Notes: generated by a model from the sequence alone, not told the origin. A stretch of DNA of 64,000 bases from VRUE01 sp963753245 (GCA_963753245.1 CAVWBK010000002.1:620001-684000), one strand, 5' to 3'. Numbered from the stretch's first letter, positions 43,854 through 53,142 are shown. A program made the numbers and translations.

Positions 43854-44456
43854 TCAGCAGACGAGCACCAGATCGAAGGGCAGATCCGCGTGAGATTCAC
43901 CCTGGAAGGTGTTGACGGTGATCTGGTTCGGAAGTTTCGGGTCGCGGTAGGTCTGCGCCGAGCGTTGCAATGCGATCACGAGACTGCCGCCGACGGTCGC
44001 GGTGACCGCACAGTTGGCGACGCTGAATGGCAGGGTCACCAAGCAGTCCCCCAGGCCCAGGTGTTCGCTGCTGATGCCGCTTGGAAATGGAACCTGAGCC
44101 GAGCAACTGCCGTCACCCTTGACGAGCAGCCCGACCACGTTGGCGGCCTTGACCCCGGTCAGGGTTGACTGGTTGATATCGGCTCCGCTCAGCGAGCCGT
44201 CCTGGACCTTGGCTCCACTGACCGAGTTTTCGGCGAGCTTGGCCGAGGTGACCACTCCGTCGGCGAGCTTGGGGCTGGTGACCGCGCCTTTTTTTAGTTT
44301 CGCCGTCTGGACAGCCGCGTTTCTGATCTGCGCCGGCCCGACGCTGTTCTTCTTGAGCTGGGTCGCAGCGTAGGCGCTGGCGCCGAGGGCAATAAAGAGG
44401 GCCAGAACCGAGATCAGATTGGCAAAGCTCAGATGGCGTCGAAGTCGATTGGCCAT
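43854..44456 (-). CDS. Surface-type protein with decapeptide repeats
   Basis: 200 residues. A signal or anchor segment (LSFANLISVLALFIALGASAYAA) is followed by about seven 10-residue repeats of the type NSV-x-x-x-x-L-K-x (for example GAVTSPKLAD, GVVTSAKLAE, NSVSGAKVQD, GSLSGADINQ). Such repeats form a narrow beta-solenoid stalk. The C-terminal 90 residues form a globular domain with cysteines (GSCSAQVPFP, GLGDCLVTLP, NCAVTATVGG, LVLVC). The family is common in Solirubrobacterales-type genomes as far as I recall, with no known function. The ATG overlaps the stop of a 23-codon leader frame. Confidence 0.85.
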   Translation of the reverse strand: MANRLRRHLSFANLISVLALFIALGASAYAATQLKKNSVGPAQIRNAAVQTAKLKKGAVTSPKLADGVVTSAKLAENSVSGAKVQDGSLSGADINQSTLTGVKAANVVGLLVKGDGSCSAQVPFPSGISSEHLGLGDCLVTLPFSVANCAVTATVGGSLVIALQRSAQTYRDPKLPNQITVNTFQGESHADLPFDLVLVC

Positions 44457-44527
44457 CAGGAGAGGCCGCAAACCGGAACCATCGAGACCGCGACAACTAC
44501 CCGCACCGCCATGTCCAGCTTGTTCAT
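44456..44527 (-). CDS. 23-residue leader ORF coupled to the repeat protein
   Basis: The minus-strand ATG at 44527 has a near-perfect ribosome site (GAGGAGG, 3 bases upstream) and encodes MNKLDMAVRVVVAVSMVPVC, then GLS and stop. The stop TGA overlaps the ATG of the repeat protein (TGATG), while that ATG has no good ribosome site of its own. So the short frame probably delivers ribosomes to the main gene by reinitiation. Confidence 0.6.
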   Translation of the reverse strand: MNKLDMAVRVVVAVSMVPVCGLS

Positions 44528-44838
44528 AGCCCTCCTCGTGGGTGAACTCCTCCGCACGGCGAGGCTACTCCTATAACGGGGCCCTGCGACGAGATGATCG
44601 CCTCGATCTCCGAAGGCATCGACTCCGGGAGATCGAGTGCTGGATTCTGGCCACTGCGGTGGGGAGCCCAAGAACCTCGCCCCGGCAGCTGAGGCGGTCG
44701 CTGTCAGCGGCGCCTCTGACCCACTTGTGGGGTCGCACCCTTTGAGCTGCTCAAACCTGATCGGGATCTACTTGTCCGAGGCTGCCTGCCGGGGGGGGAA
44801 GGTGCCCGCCGCGCGCCCACCCCGTTACCGGGCAGGCC
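44528..44838. other. Intergenic stretch without a recognised gene
   Basis: The 310 bases upstream of the leader ORF should hold its promoter. I see no tRNA, no domain-like reading frame and no strong palindrome. A GC-rich hairpin-like segment around 44790-44835 (ggtgcccgccgcg, then cccgttaccgggc) may end the DoxX-Rieske transcript, but there is no T run. Confidence 0.4.
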
Positions 44839-45897
44839 TCAGCTCGGCAGCGCGTAGATCTCTCCGCCTGATTCGAGCACCTTTTTAGGAGCGAGCGGCG
44901 CCGGCGGTGGGCCGGCGATCACGGCGCCAGTTTCTGCGTCGTACTCGCCACCGTGACAGGGGCAGACGATGACCCCGCCTTGGTAACCGACCGTGCAGCC
45001 GGCGTGGGTGCAGACCGCGCTGAAGGAAGTCAGGCTGCCGTCGGACTGGCGGATGAGGATGTCGGGCGAGCCGTCGCTGGGATCGCTGTAGGTCGCCGCC
45101 GCTTCCTTGGGCAGACGTTTGGCCGGCCCGAGCTTGACCGCCCCGGAGGGCAGCGAACCGGTGCCGGAGCGGGCAGCGCTCCCGGGGCCGCCCTGCGAGG
45201 CGCCGGAAGGCGCGGCACCTGCACCGCCACCGGCTCCCTTACCTGCGTTGGCCCCGCCCCCGGTCAGGGTGCGCGGCGCACGGTAGGTCCCCTTGAGCAG
45301 GGCGGAGATGCCGGCAACCGCCAGCGAGATCCCGGCGAACTCGATCAGCAGAGCGCGGCGGGTGGAAGAGTTCGCCTGCTCGTCGGTGAGCACCGCCCCC
45401 GCCGGCTTCAGGGTCATGCGCTGGATCGCGGCAGCCGAGGGGTGCCAATCGACGTTGTCAAGCGCCGGCTGCTGGCTGGCTCCGCTGAGGACGAAGGGCA
45501 GCCAGGCAAATGAGAACACCAGGTCGGGGCCGAGGAAATAGGGCGTCGTGTGCCAGCTGGCCGTGAGGAAGAGGACGAGGTTCAGACACATACCGCCAAA
45601 TGCGGCAAGCCGGGTGAAGAGCCCCGCGGTGGCGAGCAGTCCGATCAGAATCTCGGTGATCGCGACCGCAATTCCCGCCACCTCGGGATGGGGAATGGCG
45701 AAGGTGCGAAGCAGGAATCCGCCCGGGGTGCCGTTGGCGAATCCCTGCAGCTGAGTGCCGATGTAGGTCGGAGCGCCGGCGTGGAGAAAGCCGGGGTCGG
45801 TCAGCTTCTGGATCCCCGCATAGACGAAGGTCCCGCCGAGAAATAGACGCAGGGGAAAGAGCGCCAGACCCGGTGGGATGACCTTCACTCGCCACAT
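44839..45897 (-). CDS. DoxX-like membrane domain fused to a Rieske [2Fe-2S] domain
   Basis: 352 residues. The N-terminal part (about 1-140) is a four-helix DoxX-type domain (LRLFLGGTFVYAGIQKLTDPGF, EILIGLLATAGLFTRLAAFGG). A further helix (FAGISLAVAGISALL) and a Gly/Ala/Ser-rich linker lead to a C-terminal Rieske domain with CTHAGC and CPCHGG, the Cys-His pairs of a 2Fe-2S cluster. DoxX is the quinone-binding subunit type of thiosulfate:quinone oxidoreductase; the linked Rieske centre suggests electron transfer to or from the quinone pool, with the cluster outside the membrane. The partner donor is unknown. ATG 45897 is used; a TTG at 45906 is nearby. Confidence 0.9.
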   Translation of the reverse strand: MWRVKVIPPGLALFPLRLFLGGTFVYAGIQKLTDPGFLHAGAPTYIGTQLQGFANGTPGGFLLRTFAIPHPEVAGIAVAITEILIGLLATAGLFTRLAAFGGMCLNLVLFLTASWHTTPYFLGPDLVFSFAWLPFVLSGASQQPALDNVDWHPSAAAIQRMTLKPAGAVLTDEQANSSTRRALLIEFAGISLAVAGISALLKGTYRAPRTLTGGGANAGKGAGGGAGAAPSGASQGGPGSAARSGTGSLPSGAVKLGPAKRLPKEAAATYSDPSDGSPDILIRQSDGSLTSFSAVCTHAGCTVGYQGGVIVCPCHGGEYDAETGAVIAGPPPAPLAPKKVLESGGEIYALPS

Positions 45898-45979
45898 CGG
45901 CCCCAAGGTTCGACCCGGCGGCTAAACGACGGCTCAGACCGGACTGAGAGATCTCTCACATCGAAACGCCGCAGCGCCG

Positions 45980-48067
45980 ATGAGAATTTCCTTTGCTGCC
46001 CTTTATCCTTGGTTGATCGCTGAGCAGCAATCTGGGCGGGTGGTCTCGCCACCTGATCGAGAGCGGCGGCGGCGGCGCCAGGCCACCTTCGCCCGACGCA
46101 GGCGAGTTCTGGCGCTGGCACTCACCGCGGTGGCGGCGCTCGCGCTGATCGCGCTGCTCGGCATCCCCGGTTCGGGCGGCGCGGGCGGCAACGCCCCGCC
46201 GTCCTTCACGACCACCCTCGTCGCCCGAGCAGCGCCTAACCAATTGCCGGCGCCGATCTCCGGCGAGGCGGTGGTGGCAATGGGTGGCGGCCCACTGATC
46301 CTCGGCGGTCTTGACTCATCGAGCACCTCGGTCAGCGGGGTATTTCAGCTCGACGCCGGTAGCGGCCGACTCCACGAAGCGGGCACGCTGATCGCCCCCC
46401 TGCACGACGCCGCCGCGGTTGCCCTCGGCGACCGCGTGCTCGTCTTTGGCGGCGGCGACACAAGCAGCGCCGACACGGTCCAATCGCTGCCCATCACCCG
46501 CGGCGGGGTGAGATCAGGGACGCTGGCGCGGGAAATCGGGAAGCTGCCCACGGTTCGCTCAGACCTCAGCGCCGTGAGTCTGGACGGGCGCGCGTATGTG
46601 CTCGGCGGTTATGACGGCAGCGAAACGATCGACTCCGTTCTTGAAACATCCGATGGCAGTTCCTTCAGACAGATCGCCACCCTGCCAGCTCCGGCACGCT
46701 ACATGGCGGTCGCCCCATACAGGGGCCGAATCTATGCCTTCGGCGGCGAGAGCACCAACGGCACCGCCGGCGCTGCGATTCAGGTCATCGACCCAACGGC
46801 CCGATCCGCCCGCCTCCTCGGCCATCTCCCGGAGCCCCTCTCCCACGCCGCCGCCTTTGTCCTTGGCGGCCAGATCTACCTGGCTGGCGGAGAAGCCGGG
46901 GGCTCGCCCAGCGCTGCAATCTGGCGCTTTGATCCTGGCAGCGGCAGGGTCGATCGGGTCGGCCGCCTACCGCTCCCCGTCTCCGGCGCCGCGGCGGCCA
47001 CGATCGGCTCAACCACCTACCTGATCGGAGGTACCGGCGGCGGGGAAAGGACCTTGTCGACGGTGCTTACGGTCGCTCTGCATCACGAACGGGTCACCCC
47101 AAAGCCAACCGCGACTGGGCAGAGCGCCGCCGCCAATGGGGCACGTCCTCCCTTCACCGGTCGCCTCATGATCGCCGACCGCGGCAATAACCGCCTGCTC
47201 GTTGTCAATTCCAACAAGAGGGTGCTGTGGAAATTCCCCTCCGCAGCCCACCCCGCGCCGCCGGGCGGTTTCTACTTCCCCGATGACGCCTTCTTCATCC
47301 ACGGTGGAAGGGGGATCATCTCCAACGAGGAGCAAAACGAGCGCATCGTGCAGCTCTCTTTCCCCTCCGGCAAACTGCTCTGGTCCTACGGGCACCCCGG
47401 CGTCCCAGGTTCAGAACCCGGCTACCTGCACGAGCCTGATGACGCCTATTTACTCAAAGACGGGACCGTCACCGTGGCCGATGCGCAGAACTGCCGGGTC
47501 CTCTTGATCTCGCCGACAAAGAAGATCCTCCAAACGTTCGGCAACCCGTCAGCCTGCGAACACGAACCACCCCGCCTGCTTGGTTCCCCCAACGGCGACA
47601 CGCCGTTGCGAGACGGCAACTTCCTCATCTCGGAGGTAAATGGTTCCTATATCGATGAAATCACCCCGCAAGGGAAGCTTGTCTGGGAAACCCAACTGCC
47701 AATCGAATACCCCTCCGATCCCCAGCAGGTGGGCCCCAACCGCTACCTCGTTGCCGATTACACCGACCCGGGGGGAATCTATGAATTCGATCGCGCCGGA
47801 AAGATCCTCTGGTCCTACCACCCCGCCAAGGGGACGAGGATGCTCAACCACCCAAGCCTCGCAGAGCGCCTGCCCAACGGTTTGATCGCGGCCAACGATG
47901 ATTACCGCGCTCGCGTCGTGATCATCGATCCAAGCAGCCGCAAGATCGTCTGGCAGTACGGTCACACCGGCGAAGCGGGGACCGGTCCCGGCCAGCTCCG
48001 CCTGCCCGACGGGTTTGACCTCCTCGCCCCCAACGGGACGACGCCGACCCATCCCTACACCGGCTGA
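45980..48067 (+). CDS. Membrane-anchored double beta-propeller protein (Kelch plus NHL/PQQ-like)
   Basis: 695 residues. A basic cytoplasmic start and one membrane helix (LALALTAVAALALIALLG) are followed by six Kelch blades with the GG motif (LILGGLD, LVFGGGD, YVLGGYD, YAFGGES, YLAGGEA, YLIGGTG). After a linker come about six blades of a second propeller with W/Y pairs (VLWKFP, LLWSYG, VWETQL, ILWSYHP, IVWQYG). It is extracytoplasmic and probably binds a sugar, lipid or protein. It is divergent from the DoxX-Rieske gene 82 bases away. No enzyme site is evident. Confidence 0.85.
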   Translation: MRISFAALYPWLIAEQQSGRVVSPPDRERRRRRQATFARRRRVLALALTAVAALALIALLGIPGSGGAGGNAPPSFTTTLVARAAPNQLPAPISGEAVVAMGGGPLILGGLDSSSTSVSGVFQLDAGSGRLHEAGTLIAPLHDAAAVALGDRVLVFGGGDTSSADTVQSLPITRGGVRSGTLAREIGKLPTVRSDLSAVSLDGRAYVLGGYDGSETIDSVLETSDGSSFRQIATLPAPARYMAVAPYRGRIYAFGGESTNGTAGAAIQVIDPTARSARLLGHLPEPLSHAAAFVLGGQIYLAGGEAGGSPSAAIWRFDPGSGRVDRVGRLPLPVSGAAAATIGSTTYLIGGTGGGERTLSTVLTVALHHERVTPKPTATGQSAAANGARPPFTGRLMIADRGNNRLLVVNSNKRVLWKFPSAAHPAPPGGFYFPDDAFFIHGGRGIISNEEQNERIVQLSFPSGKLLWSYGHPGVPGSEPGYLHEPDDAYLLKDGTVTVADAQNCRVLLISPTKKILQTFGNPSACEHEPPRLLGSPNGDTPLRDGNFLISEVNGSYIDEITPQGKLVWETQLPIEYPSDPQQVGPNRYLVADYTDPGGIYEFDRAGKILWSYHPAKGTRMLNHPSLAERLPNGLIAANDDYRARVVIIDPSSRKIVWQYGHTGEAGTGPGQLRLPDGFDLLAPNGTTPTHPYTG

Positions 48068-48154
48068 GCGCGAGCGGCGCGAGCAACTGGGCAGCGCGGA
48101 GTGGCCCCAGGTTTATGCGCTGGAAGCGGTGCTCACGGAGCCCCGCCAGCACAC

Positions 48155-48481
48155 CTAAAGCCCCAACCCCCCCACCCCGCGCTCGCCCCAACCGAGGTGA
48201 TGGGCGAGCTCGTGGCGCAGGGTGCGCTCGACCTGGCGCGCGAGCAGCTCGCGATCGTGACCGAAGTCGCGCTCAAGCGTGTCGCGGTAGATCACGATCC
48301 GGTCCTCGTAGCGTTCCCGCGCGATGCCGTCGCCGAAGTAATGACCGTAGGCGCCAACCTCCCCGCCCCGCTCGGAGATCACCACCGCGACCTTCTCCAG
48401 CACCGCCTGGAATTCCTCGGGCAAGGCGTCGATCGCATCGACAACCAGCGACTCGAACTCGTCGAGATCGGCATCGGACAC
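48155..48481 (-). CDS. Minimal zinc metallopeptidase-like protein (DUF1025 type)
   Basis: 108 residues from the GTG at 48481. The core LDEFESLVVDAIDALPEEFQAVLEKVAVVI, YGHYFGDGI, DRIVIYRDTLER and RTLRHELAHHLGWGERG matches the zincin-like metallopeptidase family with HExxH (HELAHH). These small proteins are widespread in actinobacteria with no known substrate. The longer open frame up to 48607 has a non-domain N-terminus and is not used. It converges with the propeller protein gene. Confidence 0.85.
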   Translation of the reverse strand: MSDADLDEFESLVVDAIDALPEEFQAVLEKVAVVISERGGEVGAYGHYFGDGIARERYEDRIVIYRDTLERDFGHDRELLARQVERTLRHELAHHLGWGERGVGGLGL

Positions 48482-48647
48482 CGATTCAGAGTAGTACCAC
48501 CGCCCCCTCCCCAGGATGGCGGCGAAGCGGCCCCGCCTCTCGGGTCGGAGTCCCAGGCCCGGCTGGATCGACCGCGAGCTGGGCCTGGGACCCCTAGTTA
48601 CCCGCATCGAGGTCTACGGGTGATCACGGTCAGGGCGGGCGCCGGGT

Positions 48648-50090
48648 ATGCCGATCCCAGTCGTAGAAATGGCAAAGCTCAAATCGGATCCTGGGCCGGT
48701 CTCCGTGGTCGACCTGGAAGGCGAAACGCAGCCACTCCGGCTTGCCGAGGAACCCTCGATCGCGATCGAGGAATCTGCGTCCGCACCGAGGGGGCGCCAC
48801 TACATTCAGTTGCCGCTGAAGCTCGTCTTGGTGATCGCGATCGCGCTCGGCTGGGCCGGCTTCTCGTTTTGGCTCTCGCTGCCGTGGATTGAAACCCTGG
48901 CGCAATCGATTACGACGCCACTGGCGGTTGCCGTGATCTTCGGGATCGCGATCCTTCCGGGCTACCTCAATGCCAACCTGATCGCCTCACTGCTGATCGA
49001 TCGCCCTCCCCCGATTCGATTCGACCTCGATTTCCCAGCCCTAACCGTGGTGATCGCCTGCTTCAACGAGGAGCGGACGCTCGGCGAGACGCTCGATTAC
49101 ATCGCCAGGCAGGAATATCCGGGAGAGCTGAGAGTCCTTGTCGCCGACGATGGCTCCACAGACCGCACCGCTGCGCTGGCCCGTGAGCGCGCCCGCACCG
49201 ATCGCCGCATCTCTGTGCTCACCGTTTCCCACGGCGGCAAGGCGAAGACGCTGACCGAGGCATTGGCCCGTGTGCGAACTCCGCTGATGGCGACCGTTGA
49301 CGCCGACACGCTGCTGATGCCAGCGGCGCTTGAGCGGATCGTGGCTCGTCTTCTGATCTCGCCACCGGACTCAGTGGCAGTCGCCGGCGCAGTCTTCGTC
49401 CGCAACTCCCGCAACAACTTCATCACCAGGGCTCGGGAGTGGGATTATTTCCTCGGCATCGCCTCGGTGAAGCGCCAGCAGGGACTTTTCCAGGGCACAA
49501 TGGTCGCCCAGGGCGCCTTCAGCATCTATCGCACAGCGGCGCTAAAGCGGGTCGGTGGATGGCCGGATCGGATTGGCGAGGACATCGTCCTCACCTGGGC
49601 GATGATGCGCGTGGGCGGGCGGGTCGGTTATGAGCGCACCGCGATCGCCATCACCAGCGCCCCGGAAGACCTCAGATCATTCGCCCGGCAAAGACGTCGT
49701 TGGGCGCGGGGAATGATCGAGGGATTGGGTGAGCACGGCGGTGCCTTACTGGCCGGAGGACGCTCCAACATTCACGCCGTCCTGGTCAATTTTGCTTTCC
49801 CCTATATCGATCTGGTCTTCTCGATCGCCTTCCCGATCGGACTGGTTCTCGCCCTGACGGGGAACTTCGCGATTGTCGGCCCGATGACCTTGGCGGTTCT
49901 GCCCCTGAACCTGCTCCTGGCCGGGATCATGTTTCATTTCAGCCGCCAGTCCTTCGAGGAGATCGGCTTGAGGGTCCGCAAAAACCGCCTCGGCTACCTC
50001 GGCTATCTGCTGACCTATCAGCTCTTCATCTCACCGGTATCGGTGGCCGGCTACGCCCAGGAGCTGTTCGGCGCCGCGCGTCACTGGTGA
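48648..50090 (+). CDS. Processive family 2 glycosyltransferase
   Basis: 480 residues. Two membrane helices precede the GT-A domain, which has VADDGSTDRT, TVDADT (metal-binding DxD), GEDIVLTW (catalytic Asp) and QRRRWARG (the Q-x-x-R-W motif of processive enzymes); three more helices follow. It resembles poly-N-acetylglucosamine, cellulose or hyaluronan synthase-type enzymes. The product is unknown. The ATG at 48648 is used, with another ATG 7 codons later. Its stop overlaps the end of the FMN reductase gene. Confidence 0.94.
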   Translation: MPIPVVEMAKLKSDPGPVSVVDLEGETQPLRLAEEPSIAIEESASAPRGRHYIQLPLKLVLVIAIALGWAGFSFWLSLPWIETLAQSITTPLAVAVIFGIAILPGYLNANLIASLLIDRPPPIRFDLDFPALTVVIACFNEERTLGETLDYIARQEYPGELRVLVADDGSTDRTAALARERARTDRRISVLTVSHGGKAKTLTEALARVRTPLMATVDADTLLMPAALERIVARLLISPPDSVAVAGAVFVRNSRNNFITRAREWDYFLGIASVKRQQGLFQGTMVAQGAFSIYRTAALKRVGGWPDRIGEDIVLTWAMMRVGGRVGYERTAIAITSAPEDLRSFARQRRRWARGMIEGLGEHGGALLAGGRSNIHAVLVNFAFPYIDLVFSIAFPIGLVLALTGNFAIVGPMTLAVLPLNLLLAGIMFHFSRQSFEEIGLRVRKNRLGYLGYLLTYQLFISPVSVAGYAQELFGAARHW

Positions 50091-50633
50091 TCCTCTGAAT
50101 CCCTCACGCGAGCGGCGAGCACCTCCAGCACTGCGATGATCTGGCGCCGAGCGCCGGGGTCGCTCAGCAGACCATCGGAGCCAATCGAATCGTGCGTCAG
50201 GGATTCGCACAGATGCCTCCGCAACCAACTCGGCCCCGATGTAGCCGAGCACGGTCCGCAAAGATTCCTCCGCGTTCTCCCCGCGCCCCGGCCCAGCCAC
50301 ATTGACCGAGGCGACCGGTAGGCCGTGGATCTCGGTGCTGCCGACATTCCACTCGAGCAGATTCTTGAAAGCGCCCGGAAGCGCACCGGCATACTCGGGC
50401 GTGCAGAAGAGGATGGCGTCGGATTCACCCACCTGCGAGCGCATCCTCGCCACGGGCGCGGCGATCTGCACCCCCTCCGCGTCCTCGTCGGGATTGAAGT
50501 GTGGAAGCTCCTCCAAGCCCTGATAGAGACTCGCCGATACCCGCTGCGGAGCGAGCGCGGCAGCCGTGCGCAGTGAAGCCGAGTTGCTGGAGCCACGCCG
50601 CAGGCTGCCTGAGATCAGGAGCACGCGAACCAT
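50081..50633 (-). pseudogene. NADPH-dependent FMN reductase with a C-terminal frameshift
   Basis: The first 140 or so residues are a normal flavodoxin-fold reductase (VLLISGSLRRGSSNSASLRT, FCTPEYAGALPGAFKNLLEW, VASVNVAGPGRGENAE). After EASVRIP the first frame runs out into basic low-complexity sequence to 50031. The second frame continues with DSIGSDGLLSDPGARRQIIA and VLEVLAARVRDS, the expected C-terminal helix, and stops at 50081. So an indel near 50190 is likely. The first-frame product may still fold. Sequencing error is possible. Confidence 0.72.
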
Positions 50634-50774
50634 CGACTCACCTTATATAGCGAACACGGTCCAGAGGTTCGCGCCGGGCGCGGCCCCGATCCAGACCCAG
50701 GCGCGAGATCCAACCTTCGGCAAATCCCGCCGTCTGTGAGCGAGCGGGTCGCCCAGCGTTGAGGAACGAAGGCC

Positions 50775-52385
50775 TCAGCAGGTCCGGCGGGCGCCGGTTA
50801 TCGCATTCCACGCCTGACCCAGCGAGAAGTCGGCGGCGACATTGATCAGACCCGGCGCAGCCGTCCGAACCAGAGTCCAGTCCCCGCGCCGTATGAGGCA
50901 ACCGCTGCCGTGTTCGATCGACCAGTACGGCGTGAAGTTCACGCGGACGAGGAACTCACCAGGCCGGGTCACGTTCAGCGAAAAGCCCTGCGCGCCGATC
51001 GATCGCATCCGCGCCTGGGCAGCGCCGATCGGATCGACCAGGGGCTGGGAATTACGCACCGTGTAAACCCGCCAGTGCGCCGAGTGCCAACGTAGCGCCA
51101 GGTATGGCGGTTCGCTCAAGATGAGGCGCTTCTCCGCTTCTGAGGAGTAGTCGAGCGGGGCATCCGGTAACGCGACGTAGCGAATCGCGTTGTCGCGTAA
51201 CCAGGCCGCGTATTCGCCACTGTTCAAATTTGTGCCGTCGTAGAAGATGTCATCCCGGGTGGTGTCGAGCTGGCGCAGCCAGCCGCGGGCAAGCTCGAAT
51301 TGCGGCGCGAGATAGGCCGCCTCCCAGTGGTCTGCGGTTGGCGGGACCTCAACCCTGACGCGCCCGCCACCGTGCGCACGCAACCAGCCAGCGAGCGGTT
51401 GGAAGTAGGAGGCGGCGGTCGCGGGATCATCGACGCTGCGGGCGATCTGGGTAACACTGGCGGTCATCTGCCAGTAGAGGCTGCCGATCATGAACAGCGC
51501 CAGGAACCAGGCAGAAGCCCTGGGTCGCCGCGAAAGCACAACCGCGGCGAGCACCGGACCGCCAAACAGCGCCCCCAGCCGCACCGCGTTTCCCCCGATC
51601 GCGTTCGGCACCAACCAAACCCCAAACGAGGTGAGCATGTAGGCGACGATGACCCAACGAAGCTGGTGCTCATCCTTCCCCAGACTACGAGTCAAGTAGA
51701 GCGCGGCCATACACCAGAGCGGGATCGCGATGAACGAAGAAAAGCTGAATGGAAATTGCCCCGATTCCGGAAACACGAGATTGGCGATGACGATCAGCCC
51801 GAGGGCGATCGAAGCGATCCAGATCGCGATCCTGTTCAGAGGCCGTCCCCGCTCGAGCACCCCGACCAAGACCACGCCCCCTAAGAAGGCGGCCGCGACA
51901 GGACTGGAGAGCGCACACGCGGCGGCGGCTGCTGCTGCCGTCTTGCCACGACCGAGCTGCAACGCACGCAGAGCACCCAAGCCGAAAGCCACCCCCAAAG
52001 CAAAGGTGAGCTGGCCATCGGCGAACAAGGTCACCACGCCGGCGGCGAACCAGAGGGTCGCCCAGCGCGCGGCATCGCCCCAGCGATCACGAATCAAGCG
52101 ATCGAACAGATAGGAGGAAGCGATCACGCCTAGGGCACCGACGACGCGGGGGCCGAGCAATGCCGCTACGGGCGGAAACAGAACACTGTAAGTGAGTGTG
52201 TAGTGACCGCCGTACCAACTGCCGTTCCAGATCGCCAAACCGCCACGCTGAAATAACTCGGTGCGGAAAACCTGCGCAGCAAGGTCACCAACCAGGGGGT
52301 TCCAGACGAACACCACCGAGGCCAGCGCGGCGCTGAGCGCAACGGCTGGAAGCCAATTGAATCTAGGGGTCTTGAGGTAGGCCAT
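50775..52385 (-). CDS. Large multi-pass membrane protein, GT-C-like
   Basis: 536 residues. About ten membrane helices (residues 10-330) are followed by a soluble extracytoplasmic domain of about 200 residues (RVRVEVPPTADHWEAAYLAPQ, FYDGTNLNSGEYAAWL, LILSEPPYLALRWHSAHWRVY). The layout and the first loop (WNGSWYGGHYTLTYSVLFPP) fit polyprenyl-phosphate-dependent GT-C glycosyltransferases or related uncharacterised membrane proteins. No clear catalytic Asp/Glu motif can be assigned. The ATG at 52385 begins the first helix. Confidence 0.8.
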   Translation of the reverse strand: MAYLKTPRFNWLPAVALSAALASVVFVWNPLVGDLAAQVFRTELFQRGGLAIWNGSWYGGHYTLTYSVLFPPVAALLGPRVVGALGVIASSYLFDRLIRDRWGDAARWATLWFAAGVVTLFADGQLTFALGVAFGLGALRALQLGRGKTAAAAAAACALSSPVAAAFLGGVVLVGVLERGRPLNRIAIWIASIALGLIVIANLVFPESGQFPFSFSSFIAIPLWCMAALYLTRSLGKDEHQLRWVIVAYMLTSFGVWLVPNAIGGNAVRLGALFGGPVLAAVVLSRRPRASAWFLALFMIGSLYWQMTASVTQIARSVDDPATAASYFQPLAGWLRAHGGGRVRVEVPPTADHWEAAYLAPQFELARGWLRQLDTTRDDIFYDGTNLNSGEYAAWLRDNAIRYVALPDAPLDYSSEAEKRLILSEPPYLALRWHSAHWRVYTVRNSQPLVDPIGAAQARMRSIGAQGFSLNVTRPGEFLVRVNFTPYWSIEHGSGCLIRRGDWTLVRTAAPGLINVAADFSLGQAWNAITGARRTC

Positions 52386-52505
52386 AGGGCAGGCCCTGAC
52401 GAGCCGATCCCAACATCATCGAGTTTAACCCGGTCGCCTTGAGCCTAGGCTACCGGCGCTGGTTGGCCGAAGTGCTGAACGGAGGCCGACGGTAGGCGCA
52501 GAGCC

Positions 52506-52703
52506 TTAAGCCGGGGTGAGAGCAGACTCTTCGGCCAAAATTGAATCGCAGGCGCGGATCAGTGTCCCTCGACCCGCAACCGCGACGGCGAGGGCTAGCG
52601 CCAGCGCCAAAATGCACGCGAGGAGGGCCCCCGCGATCGCAATCGGAACAAGCAAGATCGCGCTAAGTACGGATTTCAGTGGCGGCCGGGGACCGAATGG
52701 CAT
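52506..52703 (-). CDS. Small membrane protein
   Basis: 65 residues with one long hydrophobic stretch (SAILLVPIAIAGALLACILA and following Leu/Ala repeats) that can span the membrane once or twice. Codon use is GC-rich. There is no strong ribosome site. It could be a chance frame; it is listed because of the good hydrophobic pattern and its position upstream of the GT-C-like gene. Confidence 0.4.
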   Translation of the reverse strand: MPFGPRPPLKSVLSAILLVPIAIAGALLACILALALALAVAVAGRGTLIRACDSILAEESALTPA

Positions 52704-53142
52704 CGATCAATCTTCTACCCAAAGGCTAAAGCCACAATGAGGGCCGTTTTTGGCCAAACGGCAGGGGTGGAGTGGGGCTCCCGCCGCCGCGGCAGAGCGA
52801 CCACACGGAGATATAAGTCCGGGCATTCTGACCGGCGTTGGGCGCGAGGATCTGAGGTTCGTGGCCGACTGGGAATCGAGACCTGGTCCATCCTCAATGC
52901 TGGTGCCCAGGCCAGCCGACCCATGATGGCCGAGGCTCTCCTGTGGAATTAACGACAGCCGCCCATGAACAGCTCTGGTGGAGACACAACGGCCGTGCCG
53001 GGCCCAAAAAGTGGATTCCCAGGTGTCGACCCTCCGTCGAAGACGACGCGTTCGAGCTTCCGGTGTCGCGGGCCCTTCGAGTAGTCGTCCTTCGACTTCC
53101 CTCCATTCGCGATGGTCGCGCTGATCTGAGTATCGTCGAGGA
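52704..53142. other. Intergenic stretch without a recognised gene
   Basis: No reading frame shows a known domain. At 52743-52762 there is an inverted repeat GCCGTTT-ttggcc-AAACGGC without a T run, which could be an operator or a weak terminator. Several overlapping frames on both strands contradict each other. The sequence looks like decayed accessory DNA. Confidence 0.45.

Noticed and set aside
52743..52762. Rho-independent terminator at the GCCGTTT/AAACGGC repeat
   Set aside because: No T run follows on either strand, and no gene ends just before it.
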